The notes: generated from the letters alone by a model not told the origin. A DNA stretch of 64,000 nucleotides from Nocardiopsis algeriensis (GCF_014203695.1 NZ_JACHJO010000002.1:1-64000); one strand, 5' to 3'; counted from the first letter of the stretch, positions 25,313 through 35,404 are shown. Program-made: numbers and translations.

Positions 25313-25728
25313 CGGGCGGGTTCCGTCTCCTGCGCCCTCCTCCGGGGTTCCGCCGTGAGGAGGTGGCCGATCTGGCCGACGCATCCGTTCATGTGGCGGG
25401 CGATCACGCCGACGTCGGACTCGAGGCCGGCGACCACGGCCAGGTGGGCCCCTTCCCCGGCTCCGACGATCAGCAGGAGCCCGCCGCCGAACTCGAGCAT
25501 GGCCTGACCCGCTCCTGTGGCGTCGCCGAACTCGACGGAGGCGCTCAGCGACAGGCTCTGGATGCCGGCGGCGACGGCGGCGAGCTGGTCGGCCCGGTCC
25601 GCGTCGAGGTCGCGGGTGTGGCACATCTTGAGCCCGTCGCGTGAGAGCACCAGGACGTGGTGGACGCCGGGGATGCTGCCGCGCAGGTTCTCGAGCACCT
25701 GGTCGAGGCCGAGGTCGGTCGTGGTCAT
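25309..25728 (-). CDS. cvnB: Conservon roadblock/LC7 protein (CvnB)
   Basis: Roadblock/LC7 domain protein of 139 residues: LDQVLENLRGSIPGVHHVLV, LSRDGLKM, ADQLAAVAAGIQSLSLSAS, AMLEFGGGLLLIVGAGEGAH, LAVVA. It likely regulates nucleotide exchange on the CvnD GTPase, as MglB does for MglA. It is the second gene of the operon, 94 bases after the kinase gene, and is coupled to cvnC by ATGA. Confidence 0.92.
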   Translation of the reverse strand: MTTTDLGLDQVLENLRGSIPGVHHVLVLSRDGLKMCHTRDLDADRADQLAAVAAGIQSLSLSASVEFGDATGAGQAMLEFGGGLLLIVGAGEGAHLAVVAGLESDVGVIARHMNGCVGQIGHLLTAEPRRRAQETEPAR

Positions 25729-25822
25729 CGGATGGCAGGGCCGGGTCCGGAACGCGGTGCGCTCGGGCAGCCCTTCCTCCCTTCCTCTTCTGGTCGGCGG
25801 TGGTACGCGGTGGGGGCCGCGG

Positions 25823-27313
25823 TCATGCGTCGTTCTGCGAGTGCTGTTCCTCGGAGCCGGGAACGGCTTCGCGGAAGGCGGAGAACCGGGTGGAGAGGCC
25901 GCCGCGCACCTGTTTCCCGGCGGATGCGGAGCGGAGGGGGAAGAGCTGCTCGGGGTTTTCCCGCACCGCTTCGGCGAGAGTGCGCCCGCGGCGGCGCCGC
26001 GGCAGGCCGCCGGGCTGCGCGGAGGGCGCCTCGGCGGTACCGGCCGTGCTGCGGCGGGGAAGGGAGGGGCGGGAGCCGTCCGGCCGGGAGGACGCGTCCT
26101 CCCCGGAGGCCACGGTCTCCCCGGGGCCGTCGGAGGACTCCGCGGTGCTCCGGGTACTCGGCCGTGGCTCGGGGGCCCGGGGTTCGGTGAGGAGGTGGGT
26201 CGGGATGAGGAGGACCACTCCGGTGCCTCCCCGGGCGGAGGGGCGCAGGCTCACCTTCAGTCCGTACTTGTGGGCCAGGCTGCCCACCACCGCCAGGCCC
26301 ATCCGGGAGCTGGGCAGGGTGGACAGGTCCCGGGGTTCGGACAGCAGGCTCTCGGCGAGCCGCCGCTCCCGCCGGCGGATGCCCAGTCCGCTGTCCTCGA
26401 CGGTGACGACGATCCCCGTGTCCTCCTCCTGGACGTAGACGTGGGCGTCGGTGCCGTGGGCGGAGAAGTTCACGGCGTTGTCCATGACCTCGGCCAGCGC
26501 CTGCATGACGCCCTCCGCCGCGTGGCCGACCACCGCGAGGGTGCTGGTGGAGTGCAGGCGGACCCGGCGGTAGGCGGTGATGCGGCCCGCGGCACCGCGC
26601 AGGATGCTCTCCATGACGATGGGGCGGGTCCAGCGGCGGCCCGAGCGTCCGCCGGCCAGGGTGACGAGGGTGTCGGCGAGGCGGCCGGTGCGGGAGACGT
26701 TGTGGTCGACCTTCAACAGGTCGGAGAAGATGTCGGAGCGGTCACCGTAGCGCTCCTCCAGCTCCCGCAGCTGGGCGAGCAGGGTCGTCAGGCGGGCCTG
26801 GATGCGCGCCCCGCAGTCGGCGGTCGAGATCATCGCGGTGGCGGTGCGGCTGTCGGCCTCCAGGAGCTGGTCGAGGACGGTGCGCCGCAGGTGGGCGACC
26901 GGCGGGAGCACCTCGGGGAGTTCCCCTGCCAGGACCTCGGCGGCGGTGGTCCGGTCCTCGCGGATACGCCGCAGCATGAGGGGGACGGCGGTGTCGGCCA
27001 GCGCGGTGACCTGGTCCTCGATCTCCGTGCGCGCCTCCCGGTCCTGGCGCGACCGGGCCTCGGCGTCGGCGAGCCGGGCGAGGGCGCTCCGCGCGGCGGC
27101 GGCCTGGTGGACGGCAGCGGTCACGGCAGCGCACAGCAGGAGAGCGGCGGCACCGCCGACCTGCGCGACGGCGGCACGGATCGTGTCGGGGCTCTCGTTC
27201 ACCGCCCAGAGCCAGACGGCGGCGGAGAGCGCGGCGACGGCCAGGAGGGCGGCGAACGCCTGTCGTCCGGGGCGCGGACGAGAGCGTTTCCGATCGGACA
27301 GGGGTGCTGCCAT
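25823..27313 (-). CDS. cvnA: Conservon sensor histidine kinase-like protein (CvnA)
   Basis: Nitrate/sulfonate-sensor-like kinase of 496 residues. Two TM segments lie close to the N-terminus (AFAALLAVAALSAAVWLWAV and VGGAAALLLCAAVTAAVHQA), followed by a coiled stretch. A HATPase domain follows, with N box QALAEVMDNAVNFSAHGTDA, G1 VEDSGLGIRRRE and G2 RMGLAVVGSLAHKYGLKVSL. The C-terminal 100 residues are Ser/Pro/Arg-rich and probably disordered. I chose the ATG at 27313 after AGGAA; a longer frame upstream is non-coding. It starts the five-gene conservon. Confidence 0.9.
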   Translation of the reverse strand: MAAPLSDRKRSRPRPGRQAFAALLAVAALSAAVWLWAVNESPDTIRAAVAQVGGAAALLLCAAVTAAVHQAAAARSALARLADAEARSRQDREARTEIEDQVTALADTAVPLMLRRIREDRTTAAEVLAGELPEVLPPVAHLRRTVLDQLLEADSRTATAMISTADCGARIQARLTTLLAQLRELEERYGDRSDIFSDLLKVDHNVSRTGRLADTLVTLAGGRSGRRWTRPIVMESILRGAAGRITAYRRVRLHSTSTLAVVGHAAEGVMQALAEVMDNAVNFSAHGTDAHVYVQEEDTGIVVTVEDSGLGIRRRERRLAESLLSEPRDLSTLPSSRMGLAVVGSLAHKYGLKVSLRPSARGGTGVVLLIPTHLLTEPRAPEPRPSTRSTAESSDGPGETVASGEDASSRPDGSRPSLPRRSTAGTAEAPSAQPGGLPRRRRGRTLAEAVRENPEQLFPLRSASAGKQVRGGLSTRFSAFREAVPGSEEQHSQNDA

Positions 27314-27704
27314 GAAGATTCCTCGCGGCATGGGTGCGGGACAGGGGTCACGGTCGTTCCTCCGCCCGGGAGACCGGACGGCGGAACCCCTCCTGGGCTC
27401 CGCGGAAAGTTTTCTCCGGAGCGGCCTGCTTTCACGGTAGACCAATTCCGGAAAGAAGGTGGGGGTTATGGGAACACCAATGCTCCCGGATGGGAAGACC
27501 CGTTTCCCATCTACCGAGAAAAGGGACGTGGAAGACACATTCTTTTTACGCAGAACACCCTCGGAGGGGGTTGTCGGAACCTTCGGAGGATTCTCTCCGG
27601 AAATCCGAAAAGCGGGAAAAGCCCGGGTTCCGGGGAACCCGCGTGCCCGCCCGGCCGTCGGAGGAGCCGAAGTCCCCCCTCCCAGGAACGGTGGTCGGCA
27701 TCCC
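27314..27704. promoter_or_regulatory. Divergent promoter region of cvnA and the 27705 gene
   Basis: About 390 bases, AT-richer than the flanks. GATGGGAA and TTTCCCATC form a stem around 27488-27511 (loop GACCCG). Otherwise I see no gene; the shadow frames lack ribosome sites. Confidence 0.4.
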
Positions 27705-28169
27705 ATGGCTCTCCCGTCCCGCAACACCGCAGGCACCAGAAGCGTCCTCGGCATGGTCCGCGATCCCCGGCTGCTGTGGCAGGGGCTCCGGGGAGGTGAT
27801 CCCGCGGCCGCCGAGCAGGACCTCCGCGATCTGCGCCAGGGCCTCCCCCTGCACGCCGTGGCAAGCGTCCGCAGGGGCCGCGGCTTCCGGCAGGGCGTCC
27901 TCGTCATGCACCTCGCCGCTCCTCAGCGGCTCACGTGGCGCGCCTGGAGACCGTTCCGGTCCTACGCGGACCCCGTTCCGATCTCCGGCCCCGTCGAGCT
28001 GCTCGGCGTGCGGGAGCCGTCCTCCTTCCGGGAGCGGCAGCTCGGCGACGTGCGCATCGTCACCTTCCGCTCGGGCCCGCAGACCTTCGAGATGGCCGTG
28101 GTCACCCTCGACGCCGCCGTCGTCACGGCCGCCCTCACCGAGGCCGGGACCTGGACGCCGCCGTCCTGA
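27705..28169 (+). CDS. Uncharacterised protein (weak DUF2550 resemblance)
   Basis: Protein of 154 residues, no signal or TM. It has RDLRQGLPLHAVASVRRGRG, FRQGVLVMHLAAPQRLTW, LLGVREPSSFRERQLGDVRI and VTFRSGPQTFEMAV. This pattern of beta strands ending with MAVVTLDAAVVTAALTEAG faintly recalls DUF2550, but the N-terminal TM of that family is missing. I cannot assign a function. The ATG at 27705 has only a weak ribosome site; ATG at MVRDPRLLW is possible. Confidence 0.6.
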   Translation: MALPSRNTAGTRSVLGMVRDPRLLWQGLRGGDPAAAEQDLRDLRQGLPLHAVASVRRGRGFRQGVLVMHLAAPQRLTWRAWRPFRSYADPVPISGPVELLGVREPSSFRERQLGDVRIVTFRSGPQTFEMAVVTLDAAVVTAALTEAGTWTPPS

Positions 28170-28290
28170 CCCCCGCGCGGTACCGCCCGGAGATCCCTCT
28201 CCGGGTGCGGTCCGATCGCATCGGATGCCACCTGGAGGGAACAAAGGGCACAGAAGGCGCACATGTCACCGGACACCGGAGGGAGAGTCC

Positions 28291-28899
28291 ATGGAGGCCC
28301 GGGACGAAGGCATGCCCGTACGGGGAAGAACGCCCCGGCCGAGCAAGGAGGAACTGGAGGCCGCACGGGACAAGGTGGTCCCGGACCTGGTGGCGGAGGG
28401 CCTCGACGTGCTCTTCTGCGGCATCAACCCCGGCCTGATCTCGGGTTCCCTCGGACACCACTTCGCCAATCCGGGCACGCGCTTCTGGCCCGCCCTGCAC
28501 GGATCCGGGCTCACCCCGCGCCGGGTGTGGCCCGACGAGGAGGACCTGCTCCTGTCCCTGGGCCTGGGGATCACCAACGTCGTCGCCCGGACCACGGCCC
28601 AGGCCGACGAGCTGAGCCGGGAGGAGATCACGCGAGGCGGCCAGGAACTGCGGCGCAAGGTCCTGCGGTGGCGCCCCCGGTGGCTGGCCGTCCTGGGCAT
28701 CACCGCCTACCGCGACGCCTTCGGCGAGCCCAAGGCGAAGGTGGGCCCCCAGGCCGCGACGGTGGGGAGCACCCGGGTGTGGCTGCTGCCCAACCCGAGC
28801 GGGCGCAACGCCCACTGGCAGCAGGGGGAGCTCACCGAGGAGTTCGCGCGCTTCCGCAGGGCCGCCGGGATCCCGGACCGCTCCGCCGGGACCCGGTAG
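28291..28899 (+). CDS. mug: Mug/TDG-type mismatch-specific DNA glycosylase
   Basis: Uracil/thymine-DNA glycosylase superfamily member, 202 residues. It removes uracil or thymine mispaired with guanine and starts base-excision repair. Motif 1 is VLFCGINPGLISGSLGHHFA, with NPG and the following residues lining the base pocket. NPGTRFWPALHGSGL follows. The insertion loop motif NPSGRNAHW replaces the common NPSGLNAHY. Length and order fit Mug. The ATG at 28291 is preceded by GGAGGGAGA. It is apparently its own transcription unit. Confidence 0.93.
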   Translation: MEARDEGMPVRGRTPRPSKEELEAARDKVVPDLVAEGLDVLFCGINPGLISGSLGHHFANPGTRFWPALHGSGLTPRRVWPDEEDLLLSLGLGITNVVARTTAQADELSREEITRGGQELRRKVLRWRPRWLAVLGITAYRDAFGEPKAKVGPQAATVGSTRVWLLPNPSGRNAHWQQGELTEEFARFRRAAGIPDRSAGTR

Positions 28900-28988
28900 C
28901 ATCCCCAGTGGCCTCCGCGGATGCCGTACCGATTCCCCGGCGCTCCCGGCCGCACGGCCCGGGCGCCCGAGTTCAGAAGTGGTCGCCG

Positions 28989-29678
28989 TTGTACGCAGGT
29001 ACCTTCTCGATCGTCGCCCGTGACGCCGCCAACGGGATGTGCGGGGTCGCGACCAGCAGCCGGATGCCGGCGATCGGCTCCCTGACGGTCTTCGCCCGCG
29101 CCGATGCGGGCGCGATCGCCACGCAGGCACTGATCAATCCGCTGCTGGGCGCCGACGGGCTGGAGCTGCTGCGGTCCCGCCCCGCGGAGGAGGTGCTGCG
29201 CGAGGTCCTGGAGGCCGATCCCGACGCGGACGCGCGGCAGGTGGCGATGGTGGACCGCCAGGGGCGGGTCGCCGCCCACACCGGACCGCAGACGCACCCG
29301 TGGAGCGGCCACCTGCTGGGGGACGGCTACGCGGTGGCGGGCAACATCCTCACCGGCAGGGCGACGCTGGAGGCGATGGCCGAGCGCTTCGAGTCCGCGG
29401 AGGGCCCGCTGGACCGGCGGCTGCTGGCCGCCCTGGAGGCCGGTCAGGCGGCGGGCGGTGACAGGCGCGGAAGGCAGAGCGCCGCGCTGTACGTGCACAG
29501 CGGCCACCCGTATCCCTACCTGGACCTGCGGGTGGACGAGCACCCCGACCCGGTGGCCGAGCTGCGCCGCGTGCACGGGGTGGCCGAGCGGGAGCTCCTG
29601 CCGTTCGTGGAGGCGCTGCCCACCCGTGAGCACCCTGCCGGGACCTTCCACCGGCTCCTGGAGGCGGACCTGGGCTGA
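28989..29678 (+). CDS. DUF1028 family protein
   Basis: A 229-residue DUF1028 protein, an Ntn-hydrolase-like fold of unknown substrate. It contains GTFSIVARDAANGMCGVATS, then GAIATQALINPLLGADGLEL, RQVAMVDRQGRVAAHTG, GHLLGDGYAVAGNIL and RQSAALYVHSGHPYPYLDL, all in family order. The start is uncertain. The only candidate before the domain is a TTG at 28989 (reading LYAGTFSIV), with no clear ribosome site, so a weak or leaderless start is possible. It converges with argG across a strong hairpin. Confidence 0.85.
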   Translation: MYAGTFSIVARDAANGMCGVATSSRMPAIGSLTVFARADAGAIATQALINPLLGADGLELLRSRPAEEVLREVLEADPDADARQVAMVDRQGRVAAHTGPQTHPWSGHLLGDGYAVAGNILTGRATLEAMAERFESAEGPLDRRLLAALEAGQAAGGDRRGRQSAALYVHSGHPYPYLDLRVDEHPDPVAELRRVHGVAERELLPFVEALPTREHPAGTFHRLLEADLG

Positions 29679-29777
29679 GCCCGGGCGCCGATCCGGGGCC
29701 CCGGGTCGGCCGGATCTCCGCGCCGGCCGCGGCGGGGTCCCGGGGGGGCACCGGTCGAAGGCATCCCGCACGCACCG

Positions 29778-29802
29778 CCCCCGCCGGGCGCGCCGGCGGG
29801 GG
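29778..29802. terminator. Hairpin between DUF1028 gene and argG
   Basis: CCCCCGCCGG and CCGGCGGGGG pair over 10 bases around GCGCG, 11 bases before the argG stop on one side and after the DUF1028 stop on the other. Confidence 0.7.
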
Positions 29803-29813
29803 ACGGGCGCGGG

Positions 29814-31299
<1,486 letters not shown>

Positions 31300-31529
31300 C
31301 TTGGGGCGGTCCGGCGCGGACCCCCGGAGTTGCCGGTCCGGGCCGCGGCCCTCGACACGCGGGGCGGTCCGACCGGATGTCCGGTGCCTCCGCTGCCGGG
31401 CGGCCCGCCCCGGTTCCTGCGGTGGGCTAACGTTTGTCGGAGCGGCACCGGCCGCCGACGCCGTCCGCGGCCCGCCGCTCCCGTGACGCGCCGCCCACGA
31501 CGTCCGGCGCTCGATCGAAGAAGCGTGAG

Positions 31530-32465
31530 ATGCCTTCCCTGCACCCCGAACTGGCCCGCGCCCAGTACCTCCCGACACCGCCCGTACGGCGGAGCACCGT
31601 CCGTCTCTTCCAGCGGCTCACCCGCGGCCTCCGTCCCGGGAAGACCCCCCAGGACCTGGTGATCGAGGACCTGACCGTGCCCGGCGCGGAGGGCGCGCCG
31701 CCGGTGGGCCTGCGCGTCTACCGGCCCAGGTCTCTCGCACGCCCCGCCCCGGCCCTGCTCTGGGCCCACGGCGGCGGCTACGTCATGGGCAGCCCCGTCC
31801 AGGACGAGGCGGGCAGTATCGCGTTCGCCCGGGAGCTCGGCATCACGGTGGTGTCCCTGCGCTACCGGCTCGCCCCCCAGCACCCGGCGCCCGCCGCGCT
31901 CGAGGACGCGTACTCGGCCCTGGTCTGGGTGTCGGGCAACGCCGAGGAGCTCCTGGTGGACCCGCGGCGGATCGCGATCGGCGGTGCGAGCGCGGGCGGC
32001 GGGCTCGCCGCGGCACTGGCGCTGCTCTGCCACGACCGCGGCGGTCCGGACCCGGTCTTCCAGCTGCTCGTCTACCCGATGCTCGACGACCGCACGGTGC
32101 TGCGCACCGACATGGACACCAGCGGCGTGCGCCTGTGGTCGCCCGCGAACAACCGGTACGCCTGGGGCGCCTACCTGGGCCGGGCGCCGGGCGGGGAGGG
32201 GATCTCCCCCTACGCCGCCCCCGCCCGGCGCGAGGACCTCGGCGGCCTGCCCCCGGCATGGATCGGGGTGGGCACCGCGGACCTGTTCCACGACGAGGAC
32301 ACGGTGTACGCGGAGCGCCTGAGGGCCGCGGGGGTCCCCTGCGAGCTGACCGTCGTCCCGGGCGCCTTCCACGGCTTCAACGCCGGTTTCCCGAGGACCG
32401 GGGTCGCGCAGCGCTTCCGGGAGCAGCAGGTGCGGGCGCTGCGCGAGGCCCTGTACGCGGGCTGA
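31530..32465 (+). CDS. Alpha/beta hydrolase, HSL-type esterase
   Basis: Carboxylesterase of the hormone-sensitive-lipase group, 311 residues. The oxyanion motif is WAHGGGYVMGS, the nucleophile elbow is GGASAGGGLAAAL, the acid is in VGTADLFHDEDTVY and the histidine in VPGAFHGFNAGF. The substrate is probably short acyl esters. The ATG at 31530 is my choice; no strong ribosome site is seen and the frame upstream to 31434 lacks similarity. It converges with the Clp-N/CHAT operon across a 22-bp palindrome. Confidence 0.92.
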   Translation: MPSLHPELARAQYLPTPPVRRSTVRLFQRLTRGLRPGKTPQDLVIEDLTVPGAEGAPPVGLRVYRPRSLARPAPALLWAHGGGYVMGSPVQDEAGSIAFARELGITVVSLRYRLAPQHPAPAALEDAYSALVWVSGNAEELLVDPRRIAIGGASAGGGLAAALALLCHDRGGPDPVFQLLVYPMLDDRTVLRTDMDTSGVRLWSPANNRYAWGAYLGRAPGGEGISPYAAPARREDLGGLPPAWIGVGTADLFHDEDTVYAERLRAAGVPCELTVVPGAFHGFNAGFPRTGVAQRFREQQVRALREALYAG

Positions 32466-32484
32466 GGCCTGCGGGCACCGGACC

Positions 32485-32506
32485 GGCCGGGCCCGCGGGC
32501 CCGGCC
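32485..32506. terminator. Perfect 22-bp GC palindrome between convergent genes
   Basis: GGCCGGGCCCG followed by its complement CGGGCCCGGCC, lying in the 53-base gap between the esterase stop and the Clp-N gene stop. It is probably a shared terminator. Confidence 0.6.
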
Positions 32507-32518
32507 CCCCGTGCGCGG

Positions 32519-33823
32519 TCAGGCCGCCGGCGCCACCCCGTACTTCTCCGCGAGGAGCTGGAACACCTTGCTGCCCGGATATCTGCCGAGGGCCTTGCCC
32601 AGGAGGAGGCGGAAACCGTCCTGGACGATGCCGTACCCGATCTCGTCCAGGAGGGCCTCCCACATGCCCATGGCGGAGCTGTTCACGGGGAACGGCATCT
32701 GGGCGACCGGGAAGCCGGCCTTCTTGAGGAAGGCCTTCGCCTTGTCCGGGTCGGGGAAGACGAGGGCGAGCTCCCCGCTCAACCGGTCGCGATCCTCCTC
32801 CGACAGGGCGACGACCTCCGGTGGCCGCATCTCCTCCGGTTCGGGCTCCGGGGACGGGAGAGGGACGGCTGCCTCCGCCGTACCGTTCTCGCGGAGACCG
32901 GACGGCGGGGCCGGCGGAGCCGCCGCAAGGACCTCTCCGCCCTCCAGGAGCAGCACCTGCAGGCGCACGGCGTCGGGAGCGGCCCCCAGTCCGGACAGAA
33001 GGCGCGCCGCGGCGCTGTCGGGCATCCGGACCAGGCCCAGCAGAAGGTGGGCGGCCCCGATGCGGTCGTGTCCGAGCAGGGCCGCCTCACGCGACGCACC
33101 CGACAGGGCGCGCCTGGCCTCGGGGTTGAAGGGGATGTGCCCCTCCGGGCGCCCCTCGCCGAACCCGGCCGTCTCGCCGATGTGCCCGCGCACCGCCGAG
33201 GCCTGGATCCCGAGTCCGTGCAGGGCCTTGGCCGCGGTGCCCCCGACCAGGAGCAGGCCGAGCAGCAGGTGCTCGGCCCCGATGTGGTCGTGGCGGAGTT
33301 CCCTCGCCTCCTCCTGGGCCAGGACGACCGCACGCTGCGCGCCGCTGTCGAACCTCCCGAAGAGGCCCGCGCCCCGCTTCCGGCTCTCCTTGAGGTGGTC
33401 CAGGGCCCGGTACACCTGCCGGCGCACCTGCTCCGGGGAGACCCCGAGACCGCGGAGCACCCGGCCGGCGGTGCCCTCGACCGGGAGCAGGCCGAGCAGC
33501 AGGTGCTCGGCCCCGATGTACTTGTGCCCGAGCAGGAGTGCCTCGCGCAGGCTCTGCTCCAAGGAGTCCTTGGCCCGCGGGGTGAAGAGGATGTGCCCGG
33601 CGGGGCGCCCCCGTCCGCGGCCGACCTCTCCGACCACCCCGGCCAGGGCGCTGCCGTGGCCCACCCCCAGGTCGGCCAGGGCGAGGGCCGCGGCGCTCTC
33701 GCCCTCGCGGAGCAGGCCGAGCAGGAGGTGCCCGGTCCCGATGTGGTCGTGGTGGAGCTCCCTCGCCTCCTCCTCGGCCAGGGCGACCACGCGCCGCGCC
33801 CGCTTGCCGAACCTCTCGAACAT
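32519..33823 (-). CDS. Double Clp-N protein with C-terminal EAD1 adaptor domain
   Basis: Third gene of the EAD1/CHAT operon, 434 residues. Two full Clp-N (Clp R) domains lie in tandem at about 1-145 and 155-300, each with two repeats such as DHIGTGHLLLGLLREGESAA and KYIGAEHLLLGLLPVEGTAG. There is no AAA+ or protease part. After a Pro/Glu linker (300-345) comes an EAD1 domain (about 346-430: LSGELALVFPDPDKAKAFLK, KAGFP, MWEALLDE, YPGSKVFQLL). Clp-N domains bind substrates or adaptors in ClpC/ClpA, so this could be a stand-alone sensor. The EAD1 should pair with that of the CHAT protein. ATG at 33823 follows AGGAG, 4 bases after the CHAT stop. Confidence 0.85.
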   Translation of the reverse strand: MFERFGKRARRVVALAEEEARELHHDHIGTGHLLLGLLREGESAAALALADLGVGHGSALAGVVGEVGRGRGRPAGHILFTPRAKDSLEQSLREALLLGHKYIGAEHLLLGLLPVEGTAGRVLRGLGVSPEQVRRQVYRALDHLKESRKRGAGLFGRFDSGAQRAVVLAQEEARELRHDHIGAEHLLLGLLLVGGTAAKALHGLGIQASAVRGHIGETAGFGEGRPEGHIPFNPEARRALSGASREAALLGHDRIGAAHLLLGLVRMPDSAAARLLSGLGAAPDAVRLQVLLLEGGEVLAAAPPAPPSGLRENGTAEAAVPLPSPEPEPEEMRPPEVVALSEEDRDRLSGELALVFPDPDKAKAFLKKAGFPVAQMPFPVNSSAMGMWEALLDEIGYGIVQDGFRLLLGKALGRYPGSKVFQLLAEKYGVAPAA

Positions 33824-33827
33824 GTCG

Positions 33828-34658
33828 TCACTCCTGCCTGAGGACCAGCAGACCGTCCGCGACCGGGGCGCAGGACGCATCGGTGAGCCGGACGTGGTGC
33901 GCGGCCGTCGCGGCGGCCCGGCCCAGGTCCCCGACCTGGGCCAGCCGTTCGTACAGGTGCCCGGTGAAGGCAGCGGCGCAGGCGGCGTCGAGGCGGCCCC
34001 GGTGCGCCACGACCACCTCGGCCGCGCCGGTGAACAGGGGAGCGATGTGCTCGCCGTCGCACGAGCTGAGGACCAGGCCGTGCAGACCGGTGTCCGACGT
34101 CTTCCGGTAGTGGCGCAGCGTGTCCGCGAGATCCCGGGCGGGCACGTGGTGCGCCTCGCCGTGGACGTCCCCGAAGACCAGGCTGTCGCCCTCGCCGTGG
34201 CAGACCAGGTGGAGCACGTGCGGTTCGAAGGAGAGGACCCGGCCCAGGTCGGTCGAGCGGGCGGCCGGCACCAGCTCGGCCTCGGCCCCGCTGCCGCGAA
34301 GGGCGTGTGTGATCGCCCTGACCTCCCTCCCCGCTTCCAGGTGCTGTGTCCCGCGCGGCTCGGCGCTCATGACCAGTACGCGCATCGGCAGGGCCGGCGG
34401 CGCGGTGCGGGCGGCACGGAAGACCTCGTTCCCCGGGTAGAGGCGGTGGGCCGCCTCCAGCAGGCGCCAGCGGCCGTCCGACACGGCGCCGTGGGAGAGT
34501 TCCGCCGCCACCTGCTCCCAGAAGTCGCGCGCGGTGTAGGGGAAGGCGGGCACCGCGCCCGGTGGGAAGCCCGCCCGGTTCAGGAGGTGGTGCGCCCGAT
34601 GAGGGGGAAAGATCCGGGTGAGCTCGCCGATCTCCTCGGGGGTCAGGTGCGCGTCCAC
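33828..34658 (-). CDS. EAD1-CHAT caspase-like protease
   Basis: Second gene of the operon, 276 residues. Residues 1-88 are an EAD1 domain (IGELTRIFPPHRAHHLLNRA, GFPPGAVPAFPYTARDFWEQ, LYPGNEVFRAA) aligning closely with the C-terminus of the Clp-N protein. Residues 92-276 are a CHAT peptidase: VLVMSAEP start, VLHLVCHGEGDSLVFGD with catalytic His154, and HGLVLSSCDGEHIAPLF with catalytic Cys200. It should be a cysteine protease kept inactive until clustered. Targets are unknown. The GTG at 34658 follows GGAG and lies 14 bases after the preceding stop. Confidence 0.87.
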   Translation of the reverse strand: MDAHLTPEEIGELTRIFPPHRAHHLLNRAGFPPGAVPAFPYTARDFWEQVAAELSHGAVSDGRWRLLEAAHRLYPGNEVFRAARTAPPALPMRVLVMSAEPRGTQHLEAGREVRAITHALRGSGAEAELVPAARSTDLGRVLSFEPHVLHLVCHGEGDSLVFGDVHGEAHHVPARDLADTLRHYRKTSDTGLHGLVLSSCDGEHIAPLFTGAAEVVVAHRGRLDAACAAAFTGHLYERLAQVGDLGRAAATAAHHVRLTDASCAPVADGLLVLRQE

Positions 34659-34672
34659 GGCCGGGTCTCCGT

Positions 34673-35404
34673 TCAGAGGACGGTGGAGAGGGTCAGGGGC
34701 CTGGGCAGCGCGCTCCGGTAGCGGCGCAGCAGGTTTCCCCGCGTGGTGGCCCGGACGGTGCCCGTGACACCGGCGGTGCCGCCGCGTTCGGCGCGCACGA
34801 CCAGGACGAGGCGGTGCGTGCCGTCCAGGGCCATCGTCCGTGTCCGGGTGAACTCCCACCCGGGGTCGTCGCGCAGCTCCCGCATGCCGAGGAGGAAGGG
34901 AGCGGTCCGCGCGGCGGAGCGGCTCGCCTCGTAGCCCCCGAGGGCCACCTCGACGTCCTGGAACTTGAGCTCGGGGCCGAGGTGGAACGTCTGCTGGACC
35001 TGGCTCACCTCGTCCACCCTGAGCGGTGACATCGACCAGGCCACCGGCGGCCGGACCCCGGAGGCGGAGGACAGCTTCAGCTCCACCGAGGCGGTGCGCA
35101 GCGGGGGCAGGCCGGGGCCGTTGGCGAAGGAGACGGACAGGTGCACGAGGTGGTACGTGCTGTGGCCGGCCTCTCTCTCCACGAAGGCCTTCAGTGCGGG
35201 GTCCCCGGCGGTGTACTCGGGGGTGATCGGCACCGAGACCGGACCGCCCAGGAAGACCCGCTCGGTCAGGGCCCCTCTCTCGGAGGTGGGGGAGGGCGAC
35301 GGAGGGCCGGAGGGCGGAAGCGGCCCCGCGGGGCCCCGGTACGCCTCGTCGGGGGCCAGGACCAGGGGGTGCTCGGTCAGGTTCGGGGGGACGAACTGGA
35401 GCAT
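34673..35404 (-). CDS. Beta-rich protein of unknown family, first gene of the EAD1/CHAT operon
   Basis: Unrecognised 243-residue protein. No signal or TM segment. It is predicted mostly beta: STYHLVHLSVSFANGPGLPP, TASVELKLSSASGVRPPVAW, QQTFHLGPELKFQDVEVALG, HRLVLVVRAERGGTAGVTGT, VRATTRGNLLRRY. It looks like one beta-sandwich domain behind a flexible N-terminal 60 residues. It could be a scaffold, a substrate of the CHAT protease, or a regulator. GGAGGTCC precedes the ATG at 35404; a longer frame upstream is non-coding. It sits first in a three-gene unit with gaps of 14 and 4 bases. Confidence 0.75.
   Translation of the reverse strand: MLQFVPPNLTEHPLVLAPDEAYRGPAGPLPPSGPPSPSPTSERGALTERVFLGGPVSVPITPEYTAGDPALKAFVEREAGHSTYHLVHLSVSFANGPGLPPLRTASVELKLSSASGVRPPVAWSMSPLRVDEVSQVQQTFHLGPELKFQDVEVALGGYEASRSAARTAPFLLGMRELRDDPGWEFTRTRTMALDGTHRLVLVVRAERGGTAGVTGTVRATTRGNLLRRYRSALPRPLTLSTVL

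Noticed and set aside
32519..33823. ClpC/ClpB chaperone gene or fragment
   Set aside because: There are two complete Clp-N domains and a different C-terminal domain with a clean stop; no sign that an AAA+ part was lost.
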